NCBI GenBank assembly: GCA_933822405.4
Contig: CAKOGP040002058.1
Coordinates: 1 to 64,000, forward strand
DNA: 64,000 nucleotides
DNA from: Cylindrotheca closterium
Lineage: Eukaryota > Bacillariophyta > Bacillariophyceae > Bacillariales > Bacillariaceae
Direction of reading: 5' to 3'
Positions 41,983-52,030 of the stretch are shown here, piece by piece; the stretch's first letter is position 1; each line of letters starts with the position of its first letter. The notes below the pieces were generated by a model. The model searched no databases. It saw nothing but the letters and a program-made list of their open reading frames with translations, and was not told the DNA's origin. Both the position numbers and the translations under genes were made by a program.

Positions 41983-44829
41983 ATGGTAATTCGAATACCT
42001 GTCAAGCGAGATGTCCTGGAAATGGAAACAGAAGACCTTTTGGTCAACGCAGAATATGGCGAGGCGGGAGCAACCTCTGGTAACGATGATTCAGGGAGAA
42101 AGAGGAATGTCAAAATTGTTGCTCTGATTGTCCTGGCTGTTCTCGTGGCAGTCTTTGTACTTCAAATAGATTCTACAGTATCAGAAGATGTAATGGAAGG
42201 CTCAGAAGAAGTGATGCATAAGGATATGCATGGTAGCAGCTTTGGAGGAATCAATAACGTGGCTTCGCCTGGAGGAGCAAAAGCTGCATCCAAATTGGCA
42301 GGAGTGGCATATGAAGATATCATTGTTCCCGTGTCCAACGTTGGACATGCTACCCCCTCACTGAATGAAGCTAATATTCGAAACTTGGTGGGACACTATA
42401 TGCACGATGAGCATCGATCGCCCTACAGTTCCCATCTATATGACAAACCTAAAGAATTCTTGGATGAACAACAAGAAAAATACCTTTCAAAGATGAAACG
42501 AGTTCGAGAGGAATGGGGAGCCTGGAATTTTCGAGATCCATCAACAAAAAAGCGGACAGCTGCTAATTTCGAGAAAGCCCCATATAAGGATCTGAACGCA
42601 ACCAAGTTTCCAGAGTCTTCCTGGCAAGTGGATGAAGAATACAATCAGGAATTTCTGAAGGAAGCAAAGGCTTTGGTCAACCGAATGAAAAACGCAATAT
42701 ATGCCGAATATGGGTGGCCAGTTAAACCCGACATGACACAAGAAGAAAAGGAGAAGCATAACGAATTATGGAAAATCCATGTGGGCTCTGTTGAATCTTC
42801 CTCCCATCCGAGCCCTCAAACTGGGATTGCAGCCCTCACAAGCGCTGGGATGGATGGGTTGGTACGCAAGCTTCTGCATGCCATGATGACTCATGATGAC
42901 TTTTACGTCGTGTTGGCGGGGCATTCTGCTGCAGCTGGTCATGGGAACGACTTCATGCAGAATCGAATCATGGCATTTCACAAAATCATGGAACCAATCT
43001 TTGACAAACTGGGCATGCGTCTCATTAGCAGAAATATGGCCATGGGTGGTGTAGGAACACTACAGTTCTCGCTTGCTGGTGGAGATTTGTACGGGGAAGC
43101 AGACATTTTTGAATGGGACTCGGCAATGACTGAGAAGGGCCCGTCGGTGGATCTTTTCAACAAGCAAGCGATTCTATCTGGAGAACGAGTGCCTCTTATC
43201 ATGACAGAAGACCGATTCTATTACAATATTATTGAAGAGACTGGAGGGTCTGCATACATGGGACAGTACGCCACTGATAACACGCCCATTTTCCCCCAGA
43301 CAACACTTGAAAACGTCAAAACTATTCCGTACGCTGCACAATGGTACGATCAATCCGAAGAGAAATACAATTCCATTTGTTGGGAACCACGAAGTGACTT
43401 TACACCAGAAACGAAGCAAAGCGAACATCCTGGATCGCAAGTATCATGGCACCCGGGAAATCGACATATGACCTGGCAAGGCAGAAGGCTGGCTCTCGTT
43501 GTCCTTCAGGGTCTGACGCTTGCCTTGGAAAAGTGGGAGACGGAGACAAGGTCCAAGGGATATCCGCTTGCCGAATCACATTGGCACGTTGGCAAAGAAT
43601 ACCAAGCTATCCGAGATAATCTTCGTAAGCACGTTTCAACTCCAAAACTGAACGATGACAACGAAGATATACGGTCCGATTGCGAGAATGTTTTCCCTTG
43701 GATCCCACGAATTTGTCGTGTACAAATGCATGGTTTCGGGATGTGGTCTCCACGTGTCCTCAATGATTTTGACCTTTTGAAACTAATCCATCCGGCACCT
43801 AATGGCTACGTTCCTGATTATCCTCAGAGCAATCTCTACAATGGGTTCGACCTTATGCCACTTAGTCAAGCCCTTCCCGACAATGAAGTCGATGTGCACG
43901 CTGTCGCCATTGCAACAACCGATCCTGCTCCCAACGATTTGGATCATGATTGGATAGACGATGAAAATAAGCTATCTGGAAACAGTGAATCACCACCCAC
44001 ACGACGACTGCTGAAGCAAGCATCAGAGGCCGCTATGAATTTTAGAAGCGAGACTGCAATGGAAGACGTGAGAAGGAAGATGCCAAAAATTGGAAGAAGA
44101 AGACTTGTTGAAGACTCCGGTATCATCCCTGGCCGCGGATGGGAGGTAAGACTCTTCCGAATTCCTGTTCTTGAAACTGGTGTCAATAGATGCTCACTTG
44201 TTTGTTCCCAGGTTCATGGATGGGACCCCGTGAAACAATTTTGCGACGGTTCGGCTCAGAGTGAATGTTCCCGAACGCCAGGCAACGATTGTCTCCTTTA
44301 TGGAGCCAACGATAAACATATGGACGTCGCTGGTAGTAGTATGAGTGGCTGGCTGGTCTTCACTGTTCCAAGGGTACAGGAAGGAATCATTATGATCCGT
44401 ATGGAATGGTGGTGCTTCATGAGTGGCGGACCTCACATGGCCAACGGCTGGACCGAAGTCAATGACGGAAAGACGACAGATACTACGCCGTACAATGTCA
44501 CCGGCCCTGACAACCAGCGCAGATTGCACTCGTTTGAGCCACTGGCTCGGCCTGACACTAGAAAACTCAAACCAACTTTTGAACAGACAGTTCCAACCGA
44601 CTTGGAAATGGACTGGGCGATCAACGGAACCATTAATACCATGAAATATGACGAATGGAAAGACTATAGTGTCGAAAAGGTGAAGAATGTTGCGATATGG
44701 CCGCTATTGAATGATCTGGAAATGGCAGAAAAGAAATGGGACGGTGCCCCAGTGGAAGTGGCAATCAGATTCCGGAGTGAACTGAAACCCAACTTGCCCT
44801 TTTGCATATCGCATGTTTACTACGCATAA
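41983..44829 (+). CDS. Type II membrane protein with SGNH-hydrolase-like domain (probable 66-nt intron)
   Basis: The ATG at 41983 opens 948 residues if unspliced. A probable intron at 44146-44211 (GTAAGA...CCCAG, 66 nt) is a multiple of three and free of stops; removing it joins 'GRGWE' to 'VHGWDP' and gives about 926 residues. One transmembrane helix near residue 45 ('IVALIVLAVLVAVFVLQ') follows a short cytosolic end. The middle resembles an SGNH/GDSL hydrolase: 'YVVLAGHSAAAGHGNDFM' for block I, 'MAMGGVGTLQFSL' for the Gly block, and 'SWHPGNRHMTWQGRRLA' for the His block. SGNH enzymes remove acyl groups from sugars or lipids. The carboxy-terminal part, with a Cys pair region 'CSLVCSQ' only if unspliced, is unrecognised. 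Golgi or surface location is inferred. Confidence 0.65.
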   Translation: MVIRIPVKRDVLEMETEDLLVNAEYGEAGATSGNDDSGRKRNVKIVALIVLAVLVAVFVLQIDSTVSEDVMEGSEEVMHKDMHGSSFGGINNVASPGGAKAASKLAGVAYEDIIVPVSNVGHATPSLNEANIRNLVGHYMHDEHRSPYSSHLYDKPKEFLDEQQEKYLSKMKRVREEWGAWNFRDPSTKKRTAANFEKAPYKDLNATKFPESSWQVDEEYNQEFLKEAKALVNRMKNAIYAEYGWPVKPDMTQEEKEKHNELWKIHVGSVESSSHPSPQTGIAALTSAGMDGLVRKLLHAMMTHDDFYVVLAGHSAAAGHGNDFMQNRIMAFHKIMEPIFDKLGMRLISRNMAMGGVGTLQFSLAGGDLYGEADIFEWDSAMTEKGPSVDLFNKQAILSGERVPLIMTEDRFYYNIIEETGGSAYMGQYATDNTPIFPQTTLENVKTIPYAAQWYDQSEEKYNSICWEPRSDFTPETKQSEHPGSQVSWHPGNRHMTWQGRRLALVVLQGLTLALEKWETETRSKGYPLAESHWHVGKEYQAIRDNLRKHVSTPKLNDDNEDIRSDCENVFPWIPRICRVQMHGFGMWSPRVLNDFDLLKLIHPAPNGYVPDYPQSNLYNGFDLMPLSQALPDNEVDVHAVAIATTDPAPNDLDHDWIDDENKLSGNSESPPTRRLLKQASEAAMNFRSETAMEDVRRKMPKIGRRRLVEDSGIIPGRGWEVRLFRIPVLETGVNRCSLVCSQVHGWDPVKQFCDGSAQSECSRTPGNDCLLYGANDKHMDVAGSSMSGWLVFTVPRVQEGIIMIRMEWWCFMSGGPHMANGWTEVNDGKTTDTTPYNVTGPDNQRRLHSFEPLARPDTRKLKPTFEQTVPTDLEMDWAINGTINTMKYDEWKDYSVEKVKNVAIWPLLNDLEMAEKKWDGAPVEVAIRFRSELKPNLPFCISHVYYA

Positions 44830-45349
44830 ATCATACGGTATAGAGACATAACCGATATCACCGCAATTTATTACCAACCTGAAGACTAACATCAACATCG
44901 ATGGTGGGCTGCGTCATTTCAAGCTCAAAATCTACAGTACCGCGATTCCAGTATGATACTGTAGAGACATGAGTTTGTGTATTTGGGACTAAAAAAGCTT
45001 TCATTTTGGCACATCCCCGGTAGAAGTCGTGATGATGTAAAATTTGGTGATTATAATTATTGTATCATGAGATGCGAGACAGGATCGAACATATCCGTTA
45101 CATCGTATATCGTAGGATGAATGAAGTGGAAGTCAAGCTCGACAAGGATTATCGCCCAGCAGTCATTGGTACCGGTACCAGGCCATTGCTCCACCACTTA
45201 CCGTATAAGAACATGTCGGAACGGATTTCAGTCGTGAAAAAACGTCCGTCATTGACACCTACAGAAGGCATTCTTTTTTTTTTAAAAATAATATTCCGAC
45301 AGTTGATTATTATTTCTCCTCCAAATCCATCACATCTTGCATACCAACG
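44830..45349. other. Intergenic region, no gene seen
   Basis: It holds TACAGTAC near 44934, GGTACCGGTACC near 45169 and a long A/T run at 45275-45290. It should include the promoter of the next gene. Confidence 0.5.
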
Positions 45350-46132
45350 ATGACCGAGAGTACCACAAAGGAAAACAACGTAGTCTCATCACGATCCATA
45401 TTGAAGTGGATTTACCTTTTGGCAACTTTCTTGAGCCTCTTCATGGTTGGATGGATCCTCGTGTATCCGTCATCATGGTTGATGGGTCATTCCGAGCAAC
45501 ATGATGATTGGATCAACAAGACACTTGTGGAACCCTACGATGGAACGCAAATTCACCCCAAGGTTGTCACCAAGTATAAAGGCCATCCAGACGTACAATT
45601 CACCCACACCCTACCCGCTGCAATTTGGTCGGCTGCCATTCCATTTCAGCTGCATGAAGGCTTTCGAAAGACATACAAAACCTCACACCGAAGAGCTGGC
45701 TACGCCTTTCTAGGCAGCTCTCTTCTAATGACTGTGGGTATGTTCCTGATAGTGATCAAGAAATTGACATTCGACTACGATTACGAAGGTCTGGCGCCAC
45801 CATTATCAAAATTTGAAGAAATACAAACCAAGGCCACAATTTTGGGCATGGGGCTATGGTTTGCATTCACTTCGTCGATGGCAGTCACGGAGGCTAGAAA
45901 GAAAAGATTCCAGTCCCACAAGCACTATATTTATCGGCATGTTGGAAGTGGACTATGGGTAGCAATTCAAAGGTTATTGATTCCAGTATTTGGTCCTCAG
46001 AAGAATCCGGAAGCCATGCGGGACCGCTTTGGTGATGCTGCTTTTATTGGGTTTGTATTATCTTTTTCTCTGGGTGAGCTGGCTGTGTACTTGGATCGTC
46101 AGACGACTGGAAAACAGATCAAGACGCAATAG
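45350..46132 (+). CDS. Multi-pass membrane protein, DUF2306-like
   Basis: 260 residues from an ATG at 45350. About five to six hydrophobic helices, the first at residues about 18-40 ('YLLATFLSLFMVGWILVYP'). Conserved-looking histidines sit at helix ends: 'FTHTLPAAIWSAAIPFQLH', 'SHRRAGYAFLGSSL' and 'HKHYIYRHVGSGLWVAIQRL'. This spacing (a His-Arg-x-x-Gly motif after a helix, then a second His pair) resembles the DUF2306 family, which is suspected to bind haem. Function and membrane are not known. No intron. Confidence 0.6.
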   Translation: MTESTTKENNVVSSRSILKWIYLLATFLSLFMVGWILVYPSSWLMGHSEQHDDWINKTLVEPYDGTQIHPKVVTKYKGHPDVQFTHTLPAAIWSAAIPFQLHEGFRKTYKTSHRRAGYAFLGSSLLMTVGMFLIVIKKLTFDYDYEGLAPPLSKFEEIQTKATILGMGLWFAFTSSMAVTEARKKRFQSHKHYIYRHVGSGLWVAIQRLLIPVFGPQKNPEAMRDRFGDAAFIGFVLSFSLGELAVYLDRQTTGKQIKTQ

Positions 46133-46446
46133 ACATTACAGATGCACTCTCTCCGTTCATTAATTTTGGACTGATAGGAGGACCTCGAATCTCGTCTGAA
46201 ATCCACCGTCGGCGTTGCAATCAACACGTGACATCAAACAACTTGAAACTGCTCCCGGTGCAAAACCACGAAAAAAATGCGGAAAATCGGGAAAGCGAAC
46301 ACGCACGTCCATCTGTTTTGAGTGAAATTACAGGAGAGAAAGATAAAAAGATGGGAGGAAATCCTTTTCTCACACTTCAAGCAGAGAAGCATTTTTTACT
46401 CCTGTCAGTCTCCCTCCACCAAGCCTAAAGGCCACTACAATACCAC
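46133..46446. other. Intergenic region, no gene seen
   Basis: Short spacer containing the 3' flank of the DUF2306-like gene and the leader of the Mpv17-like gene. Confidence 0.45.
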
Positions 46447-46452
46447 TTGAAT

Positions 46453-47256
46453 ATGAGTCACATCATCAGATATCTTGCATCTTTCCTTCTGCTTCAGCAG
46501 GCATCAAGTCTCAGCCTTCCTGATGTCACAGCTGTCACCTCCCAACTTTCGCATATTTCTCCACATTTGGCTGCTCACTCGTTTGCTCCCTCGGACCTCC
46601 TCGATGGATACAAGGAATTGTTGAATTCCAATCCTCTCCCTACCAAGATGCTGACAGGTGCTACCTTGGCAGTCTGTGGAGACGCCATTGCACAGTCCAA
46701 GGATGATAACGAGTACGATAAGCCACGAGCAGCATCTTTTGCCGCATTCGACATGGTATACCGCGCCGTCCAACATTTCTCTTTCCCTATCATTGTTGCG
46801 GCTTGCCATGGTCAATACCTTGGAGCCATCCCACTAGTCGGCGACATTGATGTTTCTCAATTGAGTGCCATGGAACAAACCTTGGCAAGTCAGCTTGGAA
46901 TTGTTCCTTTCTTTTACTATCCAGTCTTCTTTTCCTTGACCGGAGCTATTCAAGGCCTTTCGGTTTCTGGCGCCATGGACCGAGCCAAGGAAAACTTTGT
47001 TCCCCTCATGAAGAGAAACCTTCTCTTCTGGATTCCAGTTCAATTTATTCAGTTTGGCTACATTCAAGAAGACTTGCAAATCCCATTTTTGTCCATGTGT
47101 GGATTGGCCTGGACTTTTATCTTGTCCGTCGCTGCTGGTTCTGCCAAGAGCTACACTCCCGAGGAGGAGACCGAAATAATCACTCCTGGAGACGGCACCT
47201 CCAAAGATGACACGAGCACAGTAGCGCCCGTTACGCCAATCGTACAGCGCTCATGA
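46453..47256 (+). CDS. Mpv17/PMP22-family membrane protein
   Basis: 267 residues from the ATG at 46453. A hydrophobic amino end ('MSHIIRYLASFLLLQQASSL') could be a signal or organelle-targeting sequence. The family body follows: 'YKELLNSNPLPTKMLTGATL' (the usual 'Y...L...P..T....G'), 'AVCGDAIAQ' (classic 'GDxxxQ'), 'FVPLMKRNLLFWIPVQFIQF' (classic 'W..Wp..q.inF') and a last helix 'GLAWTFILSVAAGS'. Family members are small four-helix proteins of mitochondrial inner membrane, peroxisome or plastid, thought to form channels. The Thr/Glu-rich tail is extra. Family call is strong; organelle is not determined. Confidence 0.85.
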   Translation: MSHIIRYLASFLLLQQASSLSLPDVTAVTSQLSHISPHLAAHSFAPSDLLDGYKELLNSNPLPTKMLTGATLAVCGDAIAQSKDDNEYDKPRAASFAAFDMVYRAVQHFSFPIIVAACHGQYLGAIPLVGDIDVSQLSAMEQTLASQLGIVPFFYYPVFFSLTGAIQGLSVSGAMDRAKENFVPLMKRNLLFWIPVQFIQFGYIQEDLQIPFLSMCGLAWTFILSVAAGSAKSYTPEEETEIITPGDGTSKDDTSTVAPVTPIVQRS

Positions 47257-47486
47257 TTAGCCAATAACGAAACATGCCGCCTTCTGAACATCTGCTAAAC
47301 TATCTTGTACAATATAACTGCTAAAGGTATCGCTGCTGATTTTTATATATATCCATCGGAAAAACTCCCTTATTTTATTACTTCTCTACGCCAAAATAAT
47401 ATTTGTTAGTTTTCAAACCAATTGCTAGAAAGCCGCTGCAACTAACCAACCGGTGTGTCGTTGGCACACTAACTCCTCTTTGTCAG

Positions 47487-47990
47487 TCAGAGAGCATCAT
47501 ATCCGATCGTGCTGTGATCATTGGTAGGCAAAAAGACAAATCTCAAGCCCATGTACGATAGAAAGCCAACCGGGCCAAGCATCAAAGTAAAGAAAAGACA
47601 AGGGATCATGACCAAGACATGAAATTTGATCGAGGCGCCGCGTTTCAAGGAATCTAGCAACATCATTCGTCCGACCAAGGCATCGAAGACAATGTAATGC
47701 GTCCATCCAGCAAAGACAGAATTAGGATCTTGGAAGGCTTCAACCACTGACTCCAAGGATCCGAAATCCAGCGATCCGGAAGCTCCATCGGCAGGAAAGA
47801 AGATAATGGAGAAGATGGAGCCGGCATAAATAAACGAGTGAAAGATAGGAGTCACCAACGTCAAGGTGGGCGTCCACTTCCATTTTGGAAGGCAGGCCAT
47901 TAGCAGCCAAGTTAGCATCACCAGGTTCAAGGATCCCCATAGATCAGCAGCCGTGAGGCCAAACAAAAGCTTAAACTTCATAAGTTCCAT
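47487..47990 (-). CDS. ABA4-like (DUF4281) membrane protein, copy 1
   Basis: 167 residues from an ATG at 47990. Four hydrophobic helices. Conserved family points: 'WLLMACLPKWKWT', 'FAGWTHYIVFDALVGRMMLL' (the ABA4 'W.HYlafDlfvGr' signature) and 'LMLGPVGFLSYMGLRFVF' (the 'GPvGlL.y...R' end). In Arabidopsis ABA4 is needed for neoxanthin formation; algal relatives are scattered and their activity is less clear. Here a link to xanthophyll chemistry is inferred only. It lies head-to-tail with a second copy 0.5 kb away. No plastid presequence is evident. Confidence 0.8.
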   Translation of the reverse strand: MELMKFKLLFGLTAADLWGSLNLVMLTWLLMACLPKWKWTPTLTLVTPIFHSFIYAGSIFSIIFFPADGASGSLDFGSLESVVEAFQDPNSVFAGWTHYIVFDALVGRMMLLDSLKRGASIKFHVLVMIPCLFFTLMLGPVGFLSYMGLRFVFLPTNDHSTIGYDAL

Positions 47991-48476
47991 GGTGATATTC
48001 GCTGTGTTCTAGTGTGGATTGTGAGATCAACAGACATCGACTTGTGGATGATTATGACGATGATGGTGAGTATAGTTGACTGATAATGACGGAACAGAGA
48101 GGATGTTCCACGACGTGACTCGGATGAATCGACTTGTCCCTTGGTTCGTGGTCGATCGCGGTCCGTGGAGTTGAAAGTATCTATATTGTGAGGTGTGTTC
48201 TTGTTGCAAGTGCATTAAAATATTGATCCAAAAAGAAGGATGTGATGACTGGATGTTGAGATATACAAATAACAGATTCTTGGTTCGAATGCTAGAACTT
48301 TCGATCGATTTCTAGCAACAACGTCATCCTGATATTGATTATTATCATCAAGATTCGCTCTAGTACTAGGCTACTGAGAGGATCGATTTCCAATCCTTGA
48401 GTGTATTGCATAAAACATGCATGGACATCTAATTATAGCTATGAATATGTATTGAGAACAGCATACATCCCATAAT
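47991..48476. other. Spacer between the two ABA4-like genes
   Basis: No gene; presumably the promoter of copy 1 and the 3' flank of copy 2. Confidence 0.5.
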
Positions 48477-48986
48477 CTACAATATTTTCATTTTTCCATC
48501 ATTGACCGGATCCTTCGGCAAGAAGAAGAACCTGAGAACCATGTAGAGTCCAAACCCCACTGGTCCCAACAAGAAGCAAAAAATCAGCGAAGGTACGACC
48601 CCGCAAATATGAAAGCTGGTAGATGCGTTGTGGCTAAGGGAGTCCAAGAGAACCATTCGCCCTACCAAGGCATCGAAGGCAATGTAGTGGACCCATCCAA
48701 CAAATACAATATTGTGATTCGTGAAGCCTGTCACAACACCTTCCAAGGACATAAAGTCGAGCTGCGCTGCATCTGGATCTTGCGGAAAGATAACCAGCGA
48801 GAATATACCCAGCGCATACAACAGGGAATGTAGCATGGGTGTGACTAACGTCAAGGTGGGGGTCCAGCGCCACCTTGGAAGAAAGACCATCAGCATCCAT
48901 GTGATGAGTACAATATTCAAGGAGTCGAAAAGGTCAGCGGCAGTGAGTCCTCCGAGGAGTGTCAGCTTCTCTAGTTTCAATTCCAT
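48477..48986 (-). CDS. ABA4-like (DUF4281) membrane protein, copy 2
   Basis: 169 residues from an ATG at 48986. It is clearly a tandem paralogue of the copy at 47487: 'GLTAADLFDSLNIVLITW' against 'GLTAADLWGSLNLVMLTW', 'FVGWVHYIAFDALVGRMVLL' and 'FLLGPVGFGLYMVLRFFFLP'. The divergence (more than a third of residues by eye) shows an old duplication. Same four-helix layout and the same lack of an obvious presequence. Confidence 0.8.
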   Translation of the reverse strand: MELKLEKLTLLGGLTAADLFDSLNIVLITWMLMVFLPRWRWTPTLTLVTPMLHSLLYALGIFSLVIFPQDPDAAQLDFMSLEGVVTGFTNHNIVFVGWVHYIAFDALVGRMVLLDSLSHNASTSFHICGVVPSLIFCFLLGPVGFGLYMVLRFFFLPKDPVNDGKMKIL

Positions 48987-49468
48987 GGTGCAGTAGATTC
49001 AAAGTACGATATGTGATTGAGGATGATGAGATTCTGGATACTTTTTGGGGTAGACTTTTATTGTACATTATGCGTTGTGAGAGTTTCGCGAATCATGTTT
49101 CGTGACTGAATTGAGTCATTGATAAAAACACCCAGCAAAAATAACTTCCCGGTTAACCGATTTTCGGTGAGTTGGATCTTGAAATTTTCGAATTCCTAAA
49201 TACCTTTTTATATTCGTATTCGTGCTGTATATGGATATGCATTGTATATAAGCGAAAACTATGGCAAAATACCAATGAATGACGCAAACATGAATGCACA
49301 TGCGCGTGAGAACGGCAAAGTCTCGCGGAAAATCGCAGTGACATACAAGAATAAGCATCTCTTTGGTACGATACAACAACCATTGGCAACTTAGCTTACC
49401 ATTGGCAACTAAGCTTTCCATTGACGCATTGACGCACCAATTCGGCATAGGCACTCCAAATAGGAATT
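48987..49468. other. Divergent promoter region, no gene seen
   Basis: It lies between ABA4-like copy 2 (minus) and the acidic repeat protein (plus). A short direct repeat 'ACCATTGGCAACT(T/A)AGCTT' occurs at about 49379-49414. Confidence 0.5.
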
Positions 49469-51310
49469 ATGGAGAGTGATTCTGAAACCTTTTACAGCCT
49501 TCCTGGCAGTGGTAGGAAGGTTAGAGTTCCAATCAAAGTAAAGAAAGGAAAAGTCGTATCACCAACCGGGGTTCAAAACTTTGATTTTGATGAGGATTGT
49601 CCAGATGATGAGCGAATGGCCCTGCAGCCCGCGCCTTCTTACATGTCACAGGAAGGTGAAGAAACTGTACTTTTGGAAGGCAATGATGAAATGGCAGAGC
49701 TTGAAGCTAGGAGAATTAAGAGGGAAATGGAGGAAGACGAAGCCACTCACTTTACAGAAGGATTGGGAGAAGAGATTATCATGCCCGAAGATTCAGATGA
49801 CGAAGAAGTGAATGCATTGGCCGACGAACTTGGTGGTCTCTCTGATCATGGTACTAAGAATGTAGCTGGCATGTCTCACGACAAGACGGAATCGTCTGAA
49901 GAAGAGAAGAAAGAGGAGGATGTTTCGGATTTTGAACCAGCTCGCACTGGCATTGAGTCTGATGGTGAAGCTCCAAAGAATTCATCTGGAGCCGAGTCAG
50001 CTGCGAAATCTGAAGCCACTGACATACCTGAGAAAGCAGAAATTGCTGACATACCTGACAAAACTGATGACAAACAATTCGTGTCTGAAGTCGGTTTTGA
50101 AGAACCTGAATCAACTGTTGAAGAGGACGAAAGAGCAGCAGACGAGGCGAAGTCAGCGATTGTGGCAACAAATGCCGCTGTCGAGACGGCTGATGACGAA
50201 CAAGTTGCTTCGGACGACGTTGTTGAAGAAGCCAAAGCCGAAAAGGAAGAATATGATGCAGAAAAGGCTGATTCAGAGATTGTGGCAACCAATGCTACTG
50301 AAGAATCGGAAGAACAAGAAACGGATGAAGCAAAGTCTGAAGAATCAGTGATAGATCCTGTTGTTAAGACGCAGTCGGAAGGTAAAAGTTTGGCGTGCTC
50401 CACCAACACAACCGAAGAAACACAGGAATTCGATGATCAACACGAAAATGCTGCTTCTGAGCAAGAAACTGTGTCTCAATCAAAACTACAAGAGGATCCA
50501 GCTTTGCTTGTTGGAGCTCCAGACAACGAAGAAGAAACAGATATAGAGGAAGCCAAGAAGGGTGTTGATCCTCCAGCTCGTTCCAGAGGCACTCCGCAAG
50601 GTGACGTGGACGAGGATTCCTCGATACCAGAAGGCCCCGATGATGAACTAATGTTTGTCCCTGCAGTGGGGAGCGCTTCTGACACGGATTATGCCACAGC
50701 CTCTGACACCGATTACAACACTGCAACGGATTATGCCACTACAGACTACGCCACTACAGATTATGGCACAGACACAGATGGCGGCACGACAGATTATGCT
50801 ACGACAGATTACGCTACCAGTTTTGATTACGACACTGAAACTACACGTGAAGTTGACGATAGCGCCTCTGTCAACCAATCGGTCACTCACTCTATCGCCA
50901 ACTCGATTGCGGCGGATGGAAAGGGACCTCGCACGAGAAAGAATGAAAAGGAACGAAGCAAGTGGTCACTCTTTGGCTGCGGAATCGTCGAAGAAGTCCC
51001 CAGTACGAAACAAGAATGGTGGAACTTTGTCTTGGACAGCACAGAAGGTGCCCTGCAAACTGTCGGAGGTAACCATTGGGATGATCCTTGGGCTGCTGAA
51101 GATGAGTTTGACGATGACTTTGATAGTTACCTGAACCACAACCGAAGCAACCGGCCAAGGCGGCGTGCCAGAAGTGCATCAACTACCAGAGTTAACAGCA
51201 GGCAAGCAGCCGCATCAAGAACCAGAAAATACCGACGAGCTTCTTCTGCACCTCGAACGAGAACAAGGAAAGCCCTGCCAAAACAAGATCGGCGAAAGCA
51301 GCTGGTGTAG
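49469..51310 (+). CDS. Highly acidic protein with Thr-Asp-Tyr repeats and a basic tail
   Basis: 613 residues from an ATG at 49469. The front 'FYSLPGSGRKVRVPIKVKKG' may be a small ordered patch. Residues about 40-390 are extremely rich in Glu, Asp, Ala and Ser with loosely repeated 'DEAKSAIVATNA' type units. Residues about 405-455 hold short repeats based on 'TDYATTDY', and the end has a conserved-looking patch 'KWSLFGCGIVEEVP' and 'WWNFVLDS', then a very basic Arg/Ser tail ('RPRRRARSAS', 'RKYRRASSAPRTRTRK'). No signal peptide or membrane segment. Strong charge separation suggests a scaffold or nucleic-acid/chromatin partner. I recognise no family. Confidence 0.7.
   Translation: MESDSETFYSLPGSGRKVRVPIKVKKGKVVSPTGVQNFDFDEDCPDDERMALQPAPSYMSQEGEETVLLEGNDEMAELEARRIKREMEEDEATHFTEGLGEEIIMPEDSDDEEVNALADELGGLSDHGTKNVAGMSHDKTESSEEEKKEEDVSDFEPARTGIESDGEAPKNSSGAESAAKSEATDIPEKAEIADIPDKTDDKQFVSEVGFEEPESTVEEDERAADEAKSAIVATNAAVETADDEQVASDDVVEEAKAEKEEYDAEKADSEIVATNATEESEEQETDEAKSEESVIDPVVKTQSEGKSLACSTNTTEETQEFDDQHENAASEQETVSQSKLQEDPALLVGAPDNEEETDIEEAKKGVDPPARSRGTPQGDVDEDSSIPEGPDDELMFVPAVGSASDTDYATASDTDYNTATDYATTDYATTDYGTDTDGGTTDYATTDYATSFDYDTETTREVDDSASVNQSVTHSIANSIAADGKGPRTRKNEKERSKWSLFGCGIVEEVPSTKQEWWNFVLDSTEGALQTVGGNHWDDPWAAEDEFDDDFDSYLNHNRSNRPRRRARSASTTRVNSRQAAASRTRKYRRASSAPRTRTRKALPKQDRRKQLV
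50683..50842 (+). repeat. Coding repeat: Asp-Tyr-Ala-Thr units
   Basis: Short imperfect 12-24-bp repeats of the type GATTATGCCACTACA encode tandem '(T)DYATTDY' units inside the acidic protein. Confidence 0.8.
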
Positions 51311-52010
51311 AGGTTCGTTTATGATTGTTAGGGCTTCATAAAAATAACGGAATTAAAATATTCCAATACAGCAGAATTGATTTACACCTATCATATCTCT
51401 TCTGTGCACAGACGGGGTCATTTATCTGCACTGATTCCAAGAACCGTACCAGTGTAGCTTTGGTGTCTAGAGTAAGGACTACAGGTATAGCTTCTAGTAC
51501 CTATACTTTTGCTAGTACTGAATAGTACATGAATTGAAATATTACAGCCTGATCAACAAAATCATGCTGCTTATTCCGCACTCGGTTTATTGAAGCTCTG
51601 GTAAGAGCAAAACAGAGGCGGAGACCAAAGCAGGATATACTTTATTGTTCCAAGGAAGCCATTCACGAAAAATTGGATTGCGGAGTGCAGTTTTGTTCTC
51701 CTCATTTGCCATATTCGAATTAGCGCCACATGGTCATTTGTACTTAAGAGACGACTTCAGCGAAGAATAAAGTCGTTTGAAACTTCTGTCTCTATTTTCA
51801 TTGCAATAGTTAAAAAATCGTTAATTTTATAAATAAAATATTGCACGAACAGAACCGTGCGAAGAAAAATGGAATTGTAATACCGCCGCTCCTTTTTATA
51901 ATATTATTAGACCAGTACCGTACAGTACCATAATTGTTTGCAACAAAACTCCCTGAGCACCAAACACTGTGAGAACTGGCCATTACAGCTACAGTAGGTG
52001 CAATACATGA
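51311..52010. other. Intergenic region upstream of receptor copy 1
   Basis: AT-rich. GTACAGTACC lies near 51918 and CTACAGTAGG at about 51990, close to the receptor start. No gene seen. Confidence 0.5.
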
Positions 52011-52030
52011 ATGGCAACGATGGACGATGA
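52007..52030 (+). promoter_or_regulatory. Short upstream ORF overlapping the receptor 1 start
   Basis: ATG at 52007 opens seven codons (M-N-G-N-D-G-R) ending in TGA at 52030. It overlaps the main ATG (52011) in another frame. The same arrangement occurs before receptor copy 2 (54449-54472). It may lower translation; this is inference. Confidence 0.5.

Noticed and set aside
49876..50409. 177-residue Ser/Ala-rich minus-strand frame
   Set aside because: It is a mirror of the Glu/Ala-rich acidic gene on the plus strand.
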